From Cytobacillus firmus (GTDB lineage: Bacteria; Bacillota; Bacilli; Bacillales; Cytobacillaceae), in contig NZ_CP098323.1 of assembly GCF_023657595.1 (NCBI RefSeq), positions 892,001 through 956,000 on the forward strand: a stretch of DNA of 64,000 nt, in the 5' to 3' direction. The notes under the pieces were generated by a model. That model had not been told where the DNA came from. It made no database searches and worked only from the letters and a program-made list of their open reading frames with translations. Made by a program: the position numbers and the translations under genes. Each line of letters opens with the position of its first letter. The stretch's first letter is position 1. This document shows, one piece after another, positions 18,873 to 28,400 of the stretch.

Positions 18873-18994
18873 GTGTCTAGCTCCAGCGCCTACCCCCTCG
18901 AGGTCACAAGCCAATCCTCCCAAAAAGGCAAAGAACGCCTTTCCAGGAGGCTCGTCTTGTGCTTGTCGGGGGTGGGCAAGGCGCTTGCGCTTTT
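18873..18994 (+). repeat. Stem-loop intergenic repeat, copy 1 (between tatA and tatC)
   Basis: A roughly 120 bp element beginning GTGTCTAGCTCCAGCGCC and ending GGCGCTTGCGCTTTT. It can fold into one long hairpin: AGCGCC with GGCGCTT, CCCCC (18893-18897) with GGGGG (18968-18972), CACAAG (18905-18910) with CTTGTG (18956-18961) and an apical CTCC/GGAG. The same element type, to my knowledge, is dispersed in many Bacillaceae genomes. A diverged second copy is at 46726-46843. The element sits inside the phoX-tatA-tatC unit, so it would be part of the mRNA ahead of tatC. Confidence 0.8.
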
Positions 18995-19011
18995 CTAATG
19001 AGGTGATTAAT

Positions 19012-19737
19012 ATGAACAATGAAGCAGTAAATGTTCTCCAGCATTTTGAGGAGCTCCGGAAGAGGCTTATGATTATAGCTGCTGTCTTTATAGCGTTCTT
19101 GGCACTATCTTTTATTTTCGTCAGCGACATTTACCAGTGGCTGGTTAAGGATCTGGACTTTAAATTAGCTGTTCTCGGTCCATCTGAAATTCTATGGGTC
19201 TATTTTATGCTTGCGTCTGTTGTAGCCATTGCAGCCGCCATCCCGGTAGCTGCCCATCAAATCTGGCTGTTTGTCAGTCCGGCGCTTACCGGAATGGAGA
19301 AAAAGGTGGCCTTATCCTATATTCCCGCGTTATTTTTCCTGTTCATTACCGGTATAGCATTCGGATATTTCATCCTTTTGCCGCTGGTTCTGAATTTTTT
19401 AATGACCTTATCCGGAGAGATGTTCACCGCCTTTTTTACAACAGAAAAGTACTTTCAATTTGTGCTGCATTTAACACTGCCATTCGGCTTTCTGTTCGAG
19501 CTTCCGGTTGTGATTATGTTCTTGACCAGCCTTGGCATAATCAATCCCTATTCGCTGCAGAAGGTTAGGAAGTATGCCTATTTCGTGCTGATTGTGGTGG
19601 CCATATTAGTCACACCGCCTGACTTTATTTCAGATATGCTGGTCACATTGCCTCTCCTGCTCCTGTACGAGGCGAGTGTGAGCCTGTCCAAAATCATATA
19701 TAACAGAAAGCAGAAAAAGCAGGCTGTTTTGCAGTAA
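19012..19737 (+). CDS. tatC: Twin-arginine translocase subunit TatC
   Basis: A 241-residue polytopic membrane protein (six predicted helices) that recognises twin-arginine signals. Typical segments are HFEELRKRLMI at the N-terminus, AAIPVAAHQIWLFVSPALT in the first cytoplasmic/helix region, FELPVVIMFLTSLGI and the late RKYAYFVLIVVAILVTPPD. ATG 19012 is chosen because GAGGTGATT precedes it and the family starts here; the frame runs upstream through the stem-loop repeat, which is not coding. Together with TatA it forms the translocon expected to export PhoX. The unit ends at the shared terminator at 19761. Confidence 0.95.
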   Translation: MNNEAVNVLQHFEELRKRLMIIAAVFIAFLALSFIFVSDIYQWLVKDLDFKLAVLGPSEILWVYFMLASVVAIAAAIPVAAHQIWLFVSPALTGMEKKVALSYIPALFFLFITGIAFGYFILLPLVLNFLMTLSGEMFTAFFTTEKYFQFVLHLTLPFGFLFELPVVIMFLTSLGIINPYSLQKVRKYAYFVLIVVAILVTPPDFISDMLVTLPLLLLYEASVSLSKIIYNRKQKKQAVLQ

Positions 19738-19760
19738 TTTTAATTAAAACTAAAACACAA

Positions 19761-19791
19761 AAAAGCTTGGACCGTAAATGTCCAAGCTTTT
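19761..19791. terminator. Bidirectional terminator between tatC and the second S8 protease gene
   Basis: AAAAGCTTGGAC (19761-19772) pairs perfectly with GTCCAAGCTTTT (19780-19791). Confidence 0.92.
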
Positions 19792-19802
19792 CTATTATTC
19801 TC

Positions 19803-21059
19803 TTACTTTACACGCGGGAAGCCAAAGCCTGATGCATAATCATCTCCAGCGGCAGCTCCTGTTCCGCCAAGAATATCATTTTGCTTGGCGCGGTTCTGAA
19901 GCTCGGCGCGAAGCTGTGTATGGGACATGGATGGATTCTGGGCCCAGATCTTAGCAGCCAATCCGGATACGTGGGGAGTAGCCATGGATGTGCCGCTGAT
20001 TGTGCTGTAGCTGCCATCATACCATGTGGATTCAATCGCTCTGCCTGGTGCAGACACCTCAACATCACGCTCCTGAATCACGAAGTCGCCATCAGTTGCA
20101 GGATTGCCCCGTGATGAAAAATCTGCAACACGGTAGGATCCATTTTGCTGAACATTTTCAAGAGCCGCCACTGCAACAGCATTCACCAATGCGCCAGGAT
20201 AGCCAATCGTGTTATCGGCAGGACCATCATTTCCGGCAGCAGCCACTACCAGGACACCTTTGCTGTATGCGTAATCAACTGCATCTGCAATCAATGTGCT
20301 TTTAGAGCTTGAACCTAATGACATGGAAATGACCACTTTAGATCCTGTGCGGACCGCTTCATCGGCCGCATGCTTAATAGCTCCGGCGATGTCATCAGAA
20401 TACCCTGATCCTCTGTCATTTAATACCTTATATGCCCAGAGATCTGCGTCTGGAGCCACCCCATAAACGCCTTGTCCGTTAGCGCCGCCATGAGCCAGTA
20501 CAGTACCCGCAACATGTGTGCCGTGTCCGTTCTTGTCTCCGCAGCTTCCGTCAATTAAAGGTGTCTTTCTTTGTGTAAAGTCTTTACACTGTTCAGCTTG
20601 TCCAGCAAGGTCAGCATGCGCTGTATTTACCCCTGTGTCCAGCACGGCAACTTTTACCCCATTTCCGCCTGAAGTGCTTTGGATGGAGCTGTCATTATAA
20701 ATGGCCTCAATTCCCCAAGGTGTACCGTCTGCCGGAGCTGATGCAGCCCCCGATCCAGGTTTTGCAGCTGTCACAGGTGCATTCTTAACTTCATCTACTC
20801 TATCAATCTTTAAGTTTTTATTTTTTAAAAGTGCCTGATACTGTTTAGCATTGACTGTTGTAGTAAAACCTTTCTGTCCAAAATCCCACCGTACTCCGTA
20901 GTTCGATTTTGCCTTTGCCTTTTCCGCACTTGGTCCCTGAATAACGACCCGGTAGGTTTCATTGCTCTCAACCTGCTGGCCAAATGCCCCTGATGCAAAT
21001 ACAGAAAGCCCCATTGCGACACTTAATACCGCTGATCCAATTATTCTTTTTTTCTTCAT
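19803..21059 (-). CDS. Secreted subtilisin-like serine protease (S8 family), paralog
   Basis: A 418-residue preproprotease closely similar along its full length to the one at 9696-10967. Residues 1-26 are the signal peptide and about 35-95 the I9-type propeptide with the shared KQYQALLKNKNLKI. The catalytic triad is Asp141, His179 and Ser358, and the paired cysteines Cys158 and Cys173 are conserved. A Pro/Ala/Gly-rich linker (100-112) before the mature domain differs from the paralog. The start MKKKRIIG is chosen because GAGGAG lies upstream; an in-frame ATG 33 bases further out lacks a ribosome site. The gene is convergent with tatC. The pair probably arose by duplication and inversion. Confidence 0.95.
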   Translation of the reverse strand: MKKKRIIGSAVLSVAMGLSVFASGAFGQQVESNETYRVVIQGPSAEKAKAKSNYGVRWDFGQKGFTTTVNAKQYQALLKNKNLKIDRVDEVKNAPVTAAKPGSGAASAPADGTPWGIEAIYNDSSIQSTSGGNGVKVAVLDTGVNTAHADLAGQAEQCKDFTQRKTPLIDGSCGDKNGHGTHVAGTVLAHGGANGQGVYGVAPDADLWAYKVLNDRGSGYSDDIAGAIKHAADEAVRTGSKVVISMSLGSSSKSTLIADAVDYAYSKGVLVVAAAGNDGPADNTIGYPGALVNAVAVAALENVQQNGSYRVADFSSRGNPATDGDFVIQERDVEVSAPGRAIESTWYDGSYSTISGTSMATPHVSGLAAKIWAQNPSMSHTQLRAELQNRAKQNDILGGTGAAAGDDYASGFGFPRVK

Positions 21060-21284
21060 CCAAAATCTCCTCTCAAAATATGTATTGTCCACAGCCGGAA
21101 AAGCTGTGACTCTATTATATTTACAAAATTCAGAATAGTTAAACTGGTCTTTTGTACTATTTTTCTAAATTAAAAGAAATTTAACTTTTAAGGTAAATAT
21201 TTCAACTTATAAATTGGATATAAATGGAGTTATTTGAGCACGGAGGAGGGTATAGCCTATTAAGTCAATAAAGGAGTGTGAAGC

Positions 21285-22418
21285 ATGAGAGCTGTAACTT
21301 ACCAGGGAGCAAAAGATATTCAAGTGAAAAATGTGGAGGATCCCAGAATTGAAAAAAGAGATGATGTGATTGTCCGAATCACGTCAACAGCCATTTGCGG
21401 ATCGGACCTTCATTTATATCAGGGAAACATGCCGTTGCGGCCCGGGTATATTATCGGGCATGAACCGATGGGAATCGTTGAGGAGACAGGCCCTGATGTG
21501 ACACGGGTCAAAAAAGGCGACAGGGTGGTTATTCCATTTAATGTGTCATGCGGGCATTGCTTCTACTGTCAGCATGATATGGAGAGCCAATGTGATAATT
21601 CGAACCCGCATAATGATTCAGGCGGCTATTTTGGCTATACAGAGAAATATGGAAATCACCCGGGCGGCCAGGCAGAGTTTTTGAAGGTGCCATTTGGCAA
21701 TTTTATGCCCTTTGTCATACCGGAATCATGCGAGCTGGAGGATGAGTCACTGCTCTTTTTATCAGATGTGCTGCCGACAGCTTATTGGAGTGTGGAGCAT
21801 TCAGGTGTAAAAGCGGGAGATACAGTCGTCGTCCTCGGCTGCGGTCCCATCGGGTTAATGACCCAGAAATTTGCCTGGATGAAAGGTGCTAAGCGGGTAA
21901 TAGCGGTCGATCATCTTGATTACCGTCTGAACCATGCCAAACTCACCAATGATGTAGAGGTCTATGACTTCACTAAATATGATGACATGGGAGCTTATCT
22001 GAAAGAAATCACCCAGGGTGGAGCTGATGTGGTCATTGATTGTGTGGGCATGGATGGAAAGAAATCCGCAGTTGAAAAAATCGAACAGAAGCTGAAGCTG
22101 CAGGGAGGAACGCTTGGCCCGATTCAAATTGCAACAAAAGCCGTCCGTAAATTTGGAACTGTCCAGCTGACAGGTGTCTACGGGCTGACTTATAATATGT
22201 TCCCGCTGGAGGAATTTTTCTCGAGAAATATTACCATTAAAATGGGACAAGCCCCTGTTGTTCACTACATGCCTGAGCTGTTCGAAAAGATCACGAACAA
22301 GGAATTTGATCCAAAGTCGATCATAACTCATCAAATTCCCCTCCAAGAAGCAGATCGTGCATATAAGATTTTTAATGACCATGAAGATGACTGCATCAAA
22401 GTCATCTTAAAACCTTAG
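21285..22418 (+). CDS. Zinc-dependent alcohol dehydrogenase, formaldehyde-dehydrogenase-like MDR
   Basis: A 377-residue cytosolic NAD(P)-dependent dehydrogenase. The catalytic zinc is expected at Cys in AICGSDLHLY and the His-Glu pair in IGHEPMG. The structural zinc is held by the four cysteines of CGHCFYCQHDMESQC. The Rossmann motif is VVLGCGPIGLM, with AVDHLDYRL after it. Length and pattern match the glutathione-independent formaldehyde dehydrogenase-like branch and B. subtilis AdhB. Substrates may be aldehydes or alcohols. AAAGGAG precedes the ATG. The gene is divergent from the protease gene across a 225 bp shared intergenic region. Confidence 0.88.
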   Translation: MRAVTYQGAKDIQVKNVEDPRIEKRDDVIVRITSTAICGSDLHLYQGNMPLRPGYIIGHEPMGIVEETGPDVTRVKKGDRVVIPFNVSCGHCFYCQHDMESQCDNSNPHNDSGGYFGYTEKYGNHPGGQAEFLKVPFGNFMPFVIPESCELEDESLLFLSDVLPTAYWSVEHSGVKAGDTVVVLGCGPIGLMTQKFAWMKGAKRVIAVDHLDYRLNHAKLTNDVEVYDFTKYDDMGAYLKEITQGGADVVIDCVGMDGKKSAVEKIEQKLKLQGGTLGPIQIATKAVRKFGTVQLTGVYGLTYNMFPLEEFFSRNITIKMGQAPVVHYMPELFEKITNKEFDPKSIITHQIPLQEADRAYKIFNDHEDDCIKVILKP

Positions 22419-22430
22419 CTATTATACACA

Positions 22431-22462
22431 AACCGGCCAGGAAATACCTTGGCCGGTTTTTT
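22431..22462 (+). terminator. Terminator of the alcohol dehydrogenase gene
   Basis: AACCGGCCA (22431-22439) pairs with TGGCCGGTT (22450-22458), extended by GG/CC, followed by a T run. Confidence 0.9.
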
Positions 22463-22560
22463 GAAGTTTAAGAATATAACATAATATACATGTTTCGACA
22501 CAAACGTATATAATAGTGCTAAAGGCATACTATTAAAAGAGTTAACCAAGGAGCATGAAA

Positions 22561-23799
22561 ATGAAAGGCTTTAATCAAGATACTTTGATAAAAGAAGAAA
22601 CAAAAGCAGTCACCCTTTTTATCTGGCTGTTTTATATTATTTTAACGCTTTATGATTTATTTTATTATTATCTGCTTCCACTTAATACAGGCGGCACTGC
22701 CGGGCTCCCGGATGGAGGACTCGGTTGGGGCTATTATCTGGCTATTATCGGTCTTTTGCCGTTTGGGCTTTATTTTATCAGGACGAAACGGCCTTTTCTC
22801 GTAAAATACTTATTTTTTGCAGGTTTTTCCATGATTGATTTTAGCAGCAGCATGCTGATTTATTTTGGAGAATCGAAGGAATTCCAGAGCGGAAGCGCAG
22901 TAGAACTTCTATTTATTATTTTTGCGCCAATTTTTGTGAATAAGCGCTATTTTTGGATTGTAACCGGAGGTATGGTTGCGAAGTATCTTCTGGCTGGTTT
23001 GATACTGAGCAGCCAGAAGGTAATGGTGCCAATCGTGCTTTTGATCATCTTTTCAAGTGTTTCATATGTTCTGCTGAACCGCTTCTATTCATATATTAAC
23101 TCGCTGACACATGTTTTCCAGGAACTCCGCCAGACGGAAAAGCTGGCTGCTGTTGGGCAGATGGCTTCGGCAGTGGGCCACGAAGTGAGAAATCCTTTAG
23201 CAGCATTACGAGGGTTTACTCAGCTGCAGATGGAAAAGCACCTTGAAGATAGGGATCGATATAAAATGATGATTGAGGAAATCGACCGCATTAATCTGAT
23301 TGCTGATGACCTTATGATCCTGAGCAAACCAAGGCTGCCTATGTTTAAAAGGGTTGAACTGAATGCAGTGATTCACTACGTCCTCTCAATCATTAAAGAA
23401 CAGGCAGCCAATCAGAATATCCGTTTCGAAACAGAGAATCTGAAATCCCTTCCTAAAGTTCAATGTGACGAGCATATGCTGAAACAGGCTTTTATTAATC
23501 TGATCAAAAATGCGATGGAATCTATGACAGAAGGCGGCACAATCGTGATTTCGGCCAAATTGGCGGAGGGTGAACAGGTTTTGATCAGCATTAAAGATGA
23601 AGGCTGCGGGATAGATGCAGAAAATATGGAACGGGTCGTGGATCCATTTTATACAACGAAGCCGGATGGCACCGGTTTAGGACTGATGGTTACCAAGCAG
23701 GTTATGGATGAACACGAGGCGAAGATCATATTTGAGAGTGAAGTGGGAAAAGGGACCATTGTGAACTTAATTATCCCTATAGAGCAGCCGGCAGAATAA
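22561..23799 (+). CDS. Membrane sensor histidine kinase (orphan, sporulation-kinase-like)
   Basis: A 412-residue two-component sensor. About six transmembrane helices fill residues 15-175 without a large extracellular domain. The HisKA domain has phospho-accepting His207 (VGHEVRNPLAALRGF), and the HATPase domain has NLIKNAMES, DEGCGID and GTGLGL. No response-regulator gene is adjacent, as for KinB-type kinases that feed the Spo0F/Spo0A phosphorelay. The layout (6 helices, HxxRNP with GF) matches KinB/KinD-like proteins, but a phosphorelay role is an inference. ATG 22561, seven bases after AAGGAG, is preferred over ATG 22555, which is too close. The gene is monocistronic with its own terminator. 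Confidence 0.85.
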   Translation: MKGFNQDTLIKEETKAVTLFIWLFYIILTLYDLFYYYLLPLNTGGTAGLPDGGLGWGYYLAIIGLLPFGLYFIRTKRPFLVKYLFFAGFSMIDFSSSMLIYFGESKEFQSGSAVELLFIIFAPIFVNKRYFWIVTGGMVAKYLLAGLILSSQKVMVPIVLLIIFSSVSYVLLNRFYSYINSLTHVFQELRQTEKLAAVGQMASAVGHEVRNPLAALRGFTQLQMEKHLEDRDRYKMMIEEIDRINLIADDLMILSKPRLPMFKRVELNAVIHYVLSIIKEQAANQNIRFETENLKSLPKVQCDEHMLKQAFINLIKNAMESMTEGGTIVISAKLAEGEQVLISIKDEGCGIDAENMERVVDPFYTTKPDGTGLGLMVTKQVMDEHEAKIIFESEVGKGTIVNLIIPIEQPAE

Positions 23800-23811
23800 A
23801 AGAATTTCGGG

Positions 23812-23840
23812 GGATGTACATTTAATGTGCATCCTCTTTT
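23812..23840 (+). terminator. Terminator of the histidine kinase gene
   Basis: GGATGTACA (23812-23820) pairs with TGTGCATCC (23826-23834) around TTTAA, then CTTTTT. Confidence 0.85.
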
Positions 23841-23959
23841 TGTATTCAGGACTATTGACCCGATATAAATTAAGTGTTAATAGTTGCTAATTACCTATTA
23901 ATTATACATAATATATACAAAATATGTACAAATTGGCTAAGAGCCGGAGGGACACGACT

Positions 23960-25276
23960 ATGCTATTTCAGTTAAAAAAGAGGAATCCATCTTCATTTTT
24001 TCAGCCGGAAATGAACTTTCCAGGAGTAGAGGAAACAGTTGAAGTAAAAGATCAGCGTATTACTGAACGATTGTGGTATATGGGCTTTTCAAAGAAGCAT
24101 CTTGAGACACTTCAGGACCTGAACCCGGTGATTTCACCCCTGCTGGATGAATTGCTTCAGAAAGTTCTGGATCATCTTTATAAACAGTCGCCATTAAAGA
24201 GAATTGCAGATAATAATACAAGCAGGGATAGGCTTTATGGCGTATATGTCCGTTATTTCCAGAGCTTATTAAGCGGCAATCTGGATGATGAATACTTCGC
24301 GATGAGAACGAGGATTGGCAATACCCATAACGGCGCTGGTCTTCCAGTTGAGTGGTTTCTGGCCACATATTCTGCCATTAATTCATTATTGGTGCCTAAG
24401 GTCGTCGCAGAACTGCACCAGGATCCTGATAAGCTGACGAACGCATTGCTGGCTCTTACACATATCATCAATCTGGATTCCCAGCTGGTTGTCGAAAATT
24501 ATCTGCAGGCCAGAATGAATGAACTCAATGAATTAAATGCTTCAAATGCCCATCTGCAGAAAGAATTAAATTCTATCAGCCAGGAAGTAGCAGCCTCGGT
24601 CCAGCAAACGGAAGCTTCGATCAATGAGACAAGCTTAAAAGCTGATCAAATCCGCAGGGAAACCGAAACAACGCAAAAAAGCAGCAAAAATCTGCTGAAC
24701 CTGACTAACCTCAACCAAACACAAATGGGTGAGATGGTTCATGCTTTCAATAAAGTCCTTCAGGATGTGGAGAAGTCTATAAGCGGAATTGAAGCATTAA
24801 AAGGAATCTCTGAGCAAATTATCACGATGACAAAAGGGATTGAGGATATTGCCGATCAGACGAACCTGCTGGCACTGAATGCATCTATTGAGGCAGCCCG
24901 GGCGGGTGATGAAGGACGTGGATTTGCTGTAGTGGCAACCGAAGTGAGAAAGCTTGCAGAAAACTCTAAGAAGATGAGCAGCCATATCAAGGAACAAATC
25001 GAAAAAAGCGACAATCAAATCAGCGTGCTGGCTGATACGATGAACTCCATGAATCTCTCAACAAAAGAATCACAAGCTCAGATTCAGCAGGTTAAAGGCG
25101 GGCTTGTTACCGTGAAAATGGAAATGAAACAGTATCTGGACATGTTCGGCCGCAATAAAACAGACCTCGACAGCATTGTTCAGTCCATTCAGGAAATTAA
25201 TCATACAACCGAAAGCCTGTCCCTTCTTGCAAATGAGCTGAAGGAAAAGGCTGAGGGCGGAGATAGGAATTATTAA
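23960..25276 (+). CDS. hemAT: Heme-based aerotaxis transducer HemAT
   Basis: A soluble globin-coupled chemoreceptor of 438 residues that binds oxygen and signals to CheA. The globin-like sensor spans about 30-190: candidate proximal heme ligand His123 ([12 protein letters not shown]) and distal Tyr74 (DHLYKQS) align with their B. subtilis counterparts. Residues 200-430 form the coiled-coil methyl-accepting domain, with the highly conserved hairpin [20 protein letters not shown] followed by GRGFAVVA. No transmembrane segment is present. ATG 23960 is chosen since CGGAGGG precedes it; the upstream in-frame ATG at 23924 lacks a ribosome site. No chemotaxis genes are nearby. It ends at its own terminator. 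Confidence 0.93.
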   Translation: MLFQLKKRNPSSFFQPEMNFPGVEETVEVKDQRITERLWYMGFSKKHLETLQDLNPVISPLLDELLQKVLDHLYKQSPLKRIADNNTSRDRLYGVYVRYFQSLLSGNLDDEYFAMRTRIGNTHNGAGLPVEWFLATYSAINSLLVPKVVAELHQDPDKLTNALLALTHIINLDSQLVVENYLQARMNELNELNASNAHLQKELNSISQEVAASVQQTEASINETSLKADQIRRETETTQKSSKNLLNLTNLNQTQMGEMVHAFNKVLQDVEKSISGIEALKGISEQIITMTKGIEDIADQTNLLALNASIEAARAGDEGRGFAVVATEVRKLAENSKKMSSHIKEQIEKSDNQISVLADTMNSMNLSTKESQAQIQQVKGGLVTVKMEMKQYLDMFGRNKTDLDSIVQSIQEINHTTESLSLLANELKEKAEGGDRNY

Positions 25277-25306
25277 TCTCTATTATAATAACTAGTTAAA
25301 ATGATG

Positions 25307-25338
25307 CAGCATCCTTTGAGGGTGCTGTTTTTTTTTTT
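25307..25338 (+). terminator. Terminator of hemAT
   Basis: CAGCATCC (25307-25314) pairs with GGGTGCTG (25320-25327) with one G-T pair, followed by a run of T residues to 25338. Confidence 0.88.
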
Positions 25339-25483
25339 AGGTATTTAGAAACTGATTTTTACAAAAAATTAATAAATCGCCACACGAAACGCTCCTATTT
25401 ACTCATTCTCAAATAAGTCTAAAAATAGATAGAATTATGAATGTTATCATCCTAATCTACTAATATCGAGGAGATGTATCCAT

Positions 25484-28400
25484 TTGAAAAATCCTGCGCG
25501 CAAATTAGGTAAAACAATTCTTGCTGCAACTATGTCCCTATCTGTCTTGGCAGCTCCTGTTTCATATGATTCTGTAATGGCAGCAAAGCCTGATCATACA
25601 GGGAAACCTGAACATCAATTCAGCCATGAAGTAAGCCTTCGGATACTGGGAACAACGGATATACACACACACCTTTATAACTATGATTACTATAAAGATG
25701 CAGAAACCATTGAATTTGGACTGGCTAAAACAGCTACCTTAATTAAACAGGCAAGAAAAGAAGCAAAGAATACATTATTATTTGACAACGGCGACTTAAT
25801 CCAGGGAAATCCGCTTGGCGATTATAAAGCAAAAGTAGATAAGCTTGAGGATGGGGAAGTGCACCCTGTTTTCAAGGCTATGGAACTATTAGATTATGAT
25901 GCCGCTACGGTAGGAAACCATGAATTCAATTATGGGCTCGATTATCTGGATGAGGTCCTGGATGATGCGCCATTTCCTTATGTGAATGCCAATGTCTACA
26001 AAGATGACCACGATCTAAATCCGGAAAATGATAAAAATTATTTTAAGCCATATAAAATCATCAAGAAAAAAGTGGTTGATGAAAAAGGCAGAAACCAGGT
26101 TATTAAGGTTGGGGTTATCGGTGCTGTGACTCCGCAGATTACACAATGGGACAAAGCCAATCTTGATGGAAAAATCATCACAAAAGACATTGTAAAATCA
26201 GTAGAAGCTAATATTCCTAAAATGAAAGAAGAAGGTGCGGACATTATCATTGCGCTTGCACACTCCGGCATGGGGGATGCAGCATATGCTGAAATGGAAG
26301 AGAATGCAGCCTACGACTTAACAAATGTTGAAGGCATTGATGCGGTCATTTCCGGACACAACCATAAGAATTTTCCGGGAGATTTCACCGATCTTCCTGG
26401 AGTAGATACAGAAAAGGGAACGGTCAACGGGGTGCCGTTCATCATGCCGGGCAGCTGGGGCAACCAGCTTGGCGTTATGGACCTGACCATTGCCAAGGTA
26501 AAGGGCAAGTGGCAGGTTAAGGATTCCCAGTCATCTTTAAGGTCTATTTTCAGAAGCTATAAAAATGAATCCGGCGCGACCGTCAAGGAAAGCCTGGCAG
26601 ATGCAGATCCTGCTATTTTGAAAGCTGTAAAGGAAGAGCATGAAGGAACCGTGAATTATGTCCGCCAGCCTGTCGGGGAAACAACAGCGGATATCCACAG
26701 CTATTTTGCACTTGTAAAAGATGATCCTTCCATTCAAATTGTAACGAATGCACAAAAGTGGTATATCGAGAAGCAATTAATAGGAACACTGGATGAAAAT
26801 ACACCCGTGCTTTCAGCGGGAGCCCCTTTTAAAGCAGGCGGCCGCAACGGGGCGAGCTATTACACATATATCCCTGAAGGCACAATCGCCATCAAAAATG
26901 TAGCTGATCTATATTTGTATCCCAATACAGTCGCTACGGTAAAAATTAAAGGTGCAGATGTGAAAGAATGGCTTGAAATGTCTGCAGGGCAGTTCAATCA
27001 GATAAAAGAAAATGAAGCAGGAGAACAGTCTCTCATTAATAATGATTTCCCTACTTATAACTATGATGTAATCGATGGTGTGACATATGAGATCGATGTA
27101 ACAGAACCTGCTAAGTATGATAAGGATGGCAAGCAGATTAATGCTGATGCAAACAGAATCAAAAATCTTCAGTATAACGGAGCACCTATTGATCCAGATC
27201 AGGAATTCATCGTTGTAACAAATAATTATCGGGCCAGCGGCACTTTCCCTGGAGTCAGAAACAACACAGCAGTAGAGCTTTATCCGGATGAAAACCGCCA
27301 GGCAATCATTGATTATATCCGTGAAGAACAAACCATCGATCCTTCTGCAGATGCCAATTGGTCATTTGCACCGGTTGCCGGTGAAGTAAATGTAACGTTT
27401 GAATCTTCACCGGATGCAAAGAATGCAATTGCTGAAGGCAGCGGAATCGGCTACGCCGGTGAAGCAGGCAATGGCTTTTCGAAGTATTCGCTTCAATTTC
27501 CGGAGCCAAAGCCTTTTGAAGTCCAGCTTTTGGGAATCAATGATTTCCATGGCCAGCTTGATACATTTAATGCCGGCTTGAATGCGGGCGGAGTCGAATA
27601 TTTAGCTGCACATTTAAAACAGCGAGAAGCAGCGAACCCCAATACAATCATGCTGCATGCCGGTGATGCAGTCGGGGCGAGCTCCCCTGTTTCTGCCCTT
27701 CTTCAGGACGAGCCAACCATTAATATGCTTAATGAGATCGGTTTTGATATAGGTACAGTCGGAAACCATGAATTCGATGAAGGGGTAGATGAAATGCTCC
27801 GTCTCATCAATGGCGGTGCCCATCCTAAAACGGTGGAAAAGTATGGTGAGTTTGAAGGAGCAGACTTTCCGTATGTTGCAGCAAATGTAGTCGATGAAAC
27901 AACAAAGGAACCAATCCTTGATCCATATGTTATTAAAGAAGTAAATGGAGTGCCTATCGGCTTTATTGGCATTGCCTATTCCGATACTCCTGGAATCGTA
28001 ACGCCAAGCGGAACAGCTGGAGTAGAATTCACAGACGAAGCGGAAGCGATCAACAAGTACACGGCAGAGCTGAAGGAGCAGGGCGTTAAATCGATTGTGG
28101 TCATTACTCACAATCCTGCAGTGTCTGATTTGGATGGGGCTAATCCTCAGGAAGAACTCGCAGAAATTGCAAATGCGGTTGATGATGAAGTGGATGTGAT
28201 GTTCGGCGGGCACAATCATAAGTACACAAACACTGTAGTAGACGGAAAATTGCTTGTTCAATCCTATTCATATGGTACAGCTTTCTCTGATGTAGATTTA
28301 ACAATTGATCCGGTTTCCGGAGATATTGTTGCTAAAAAAGCTGAAATCGTAAACGCTGCACGTGATATTGAACCAGATGCTGTAATCAAGGAAATGCTGG

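Noticed and set aside
18859..19011. N-terminal extension of TatC
   Set aside because: The extension is encoded by the stem-loop repeat; the family start and a ribosome site are at 19012.
26909..28261. Long minus-strand ORFs inside yfkN
   Set aside because: They are antisense shadows of a clearly coding gene, with skewed composition and no start signals.
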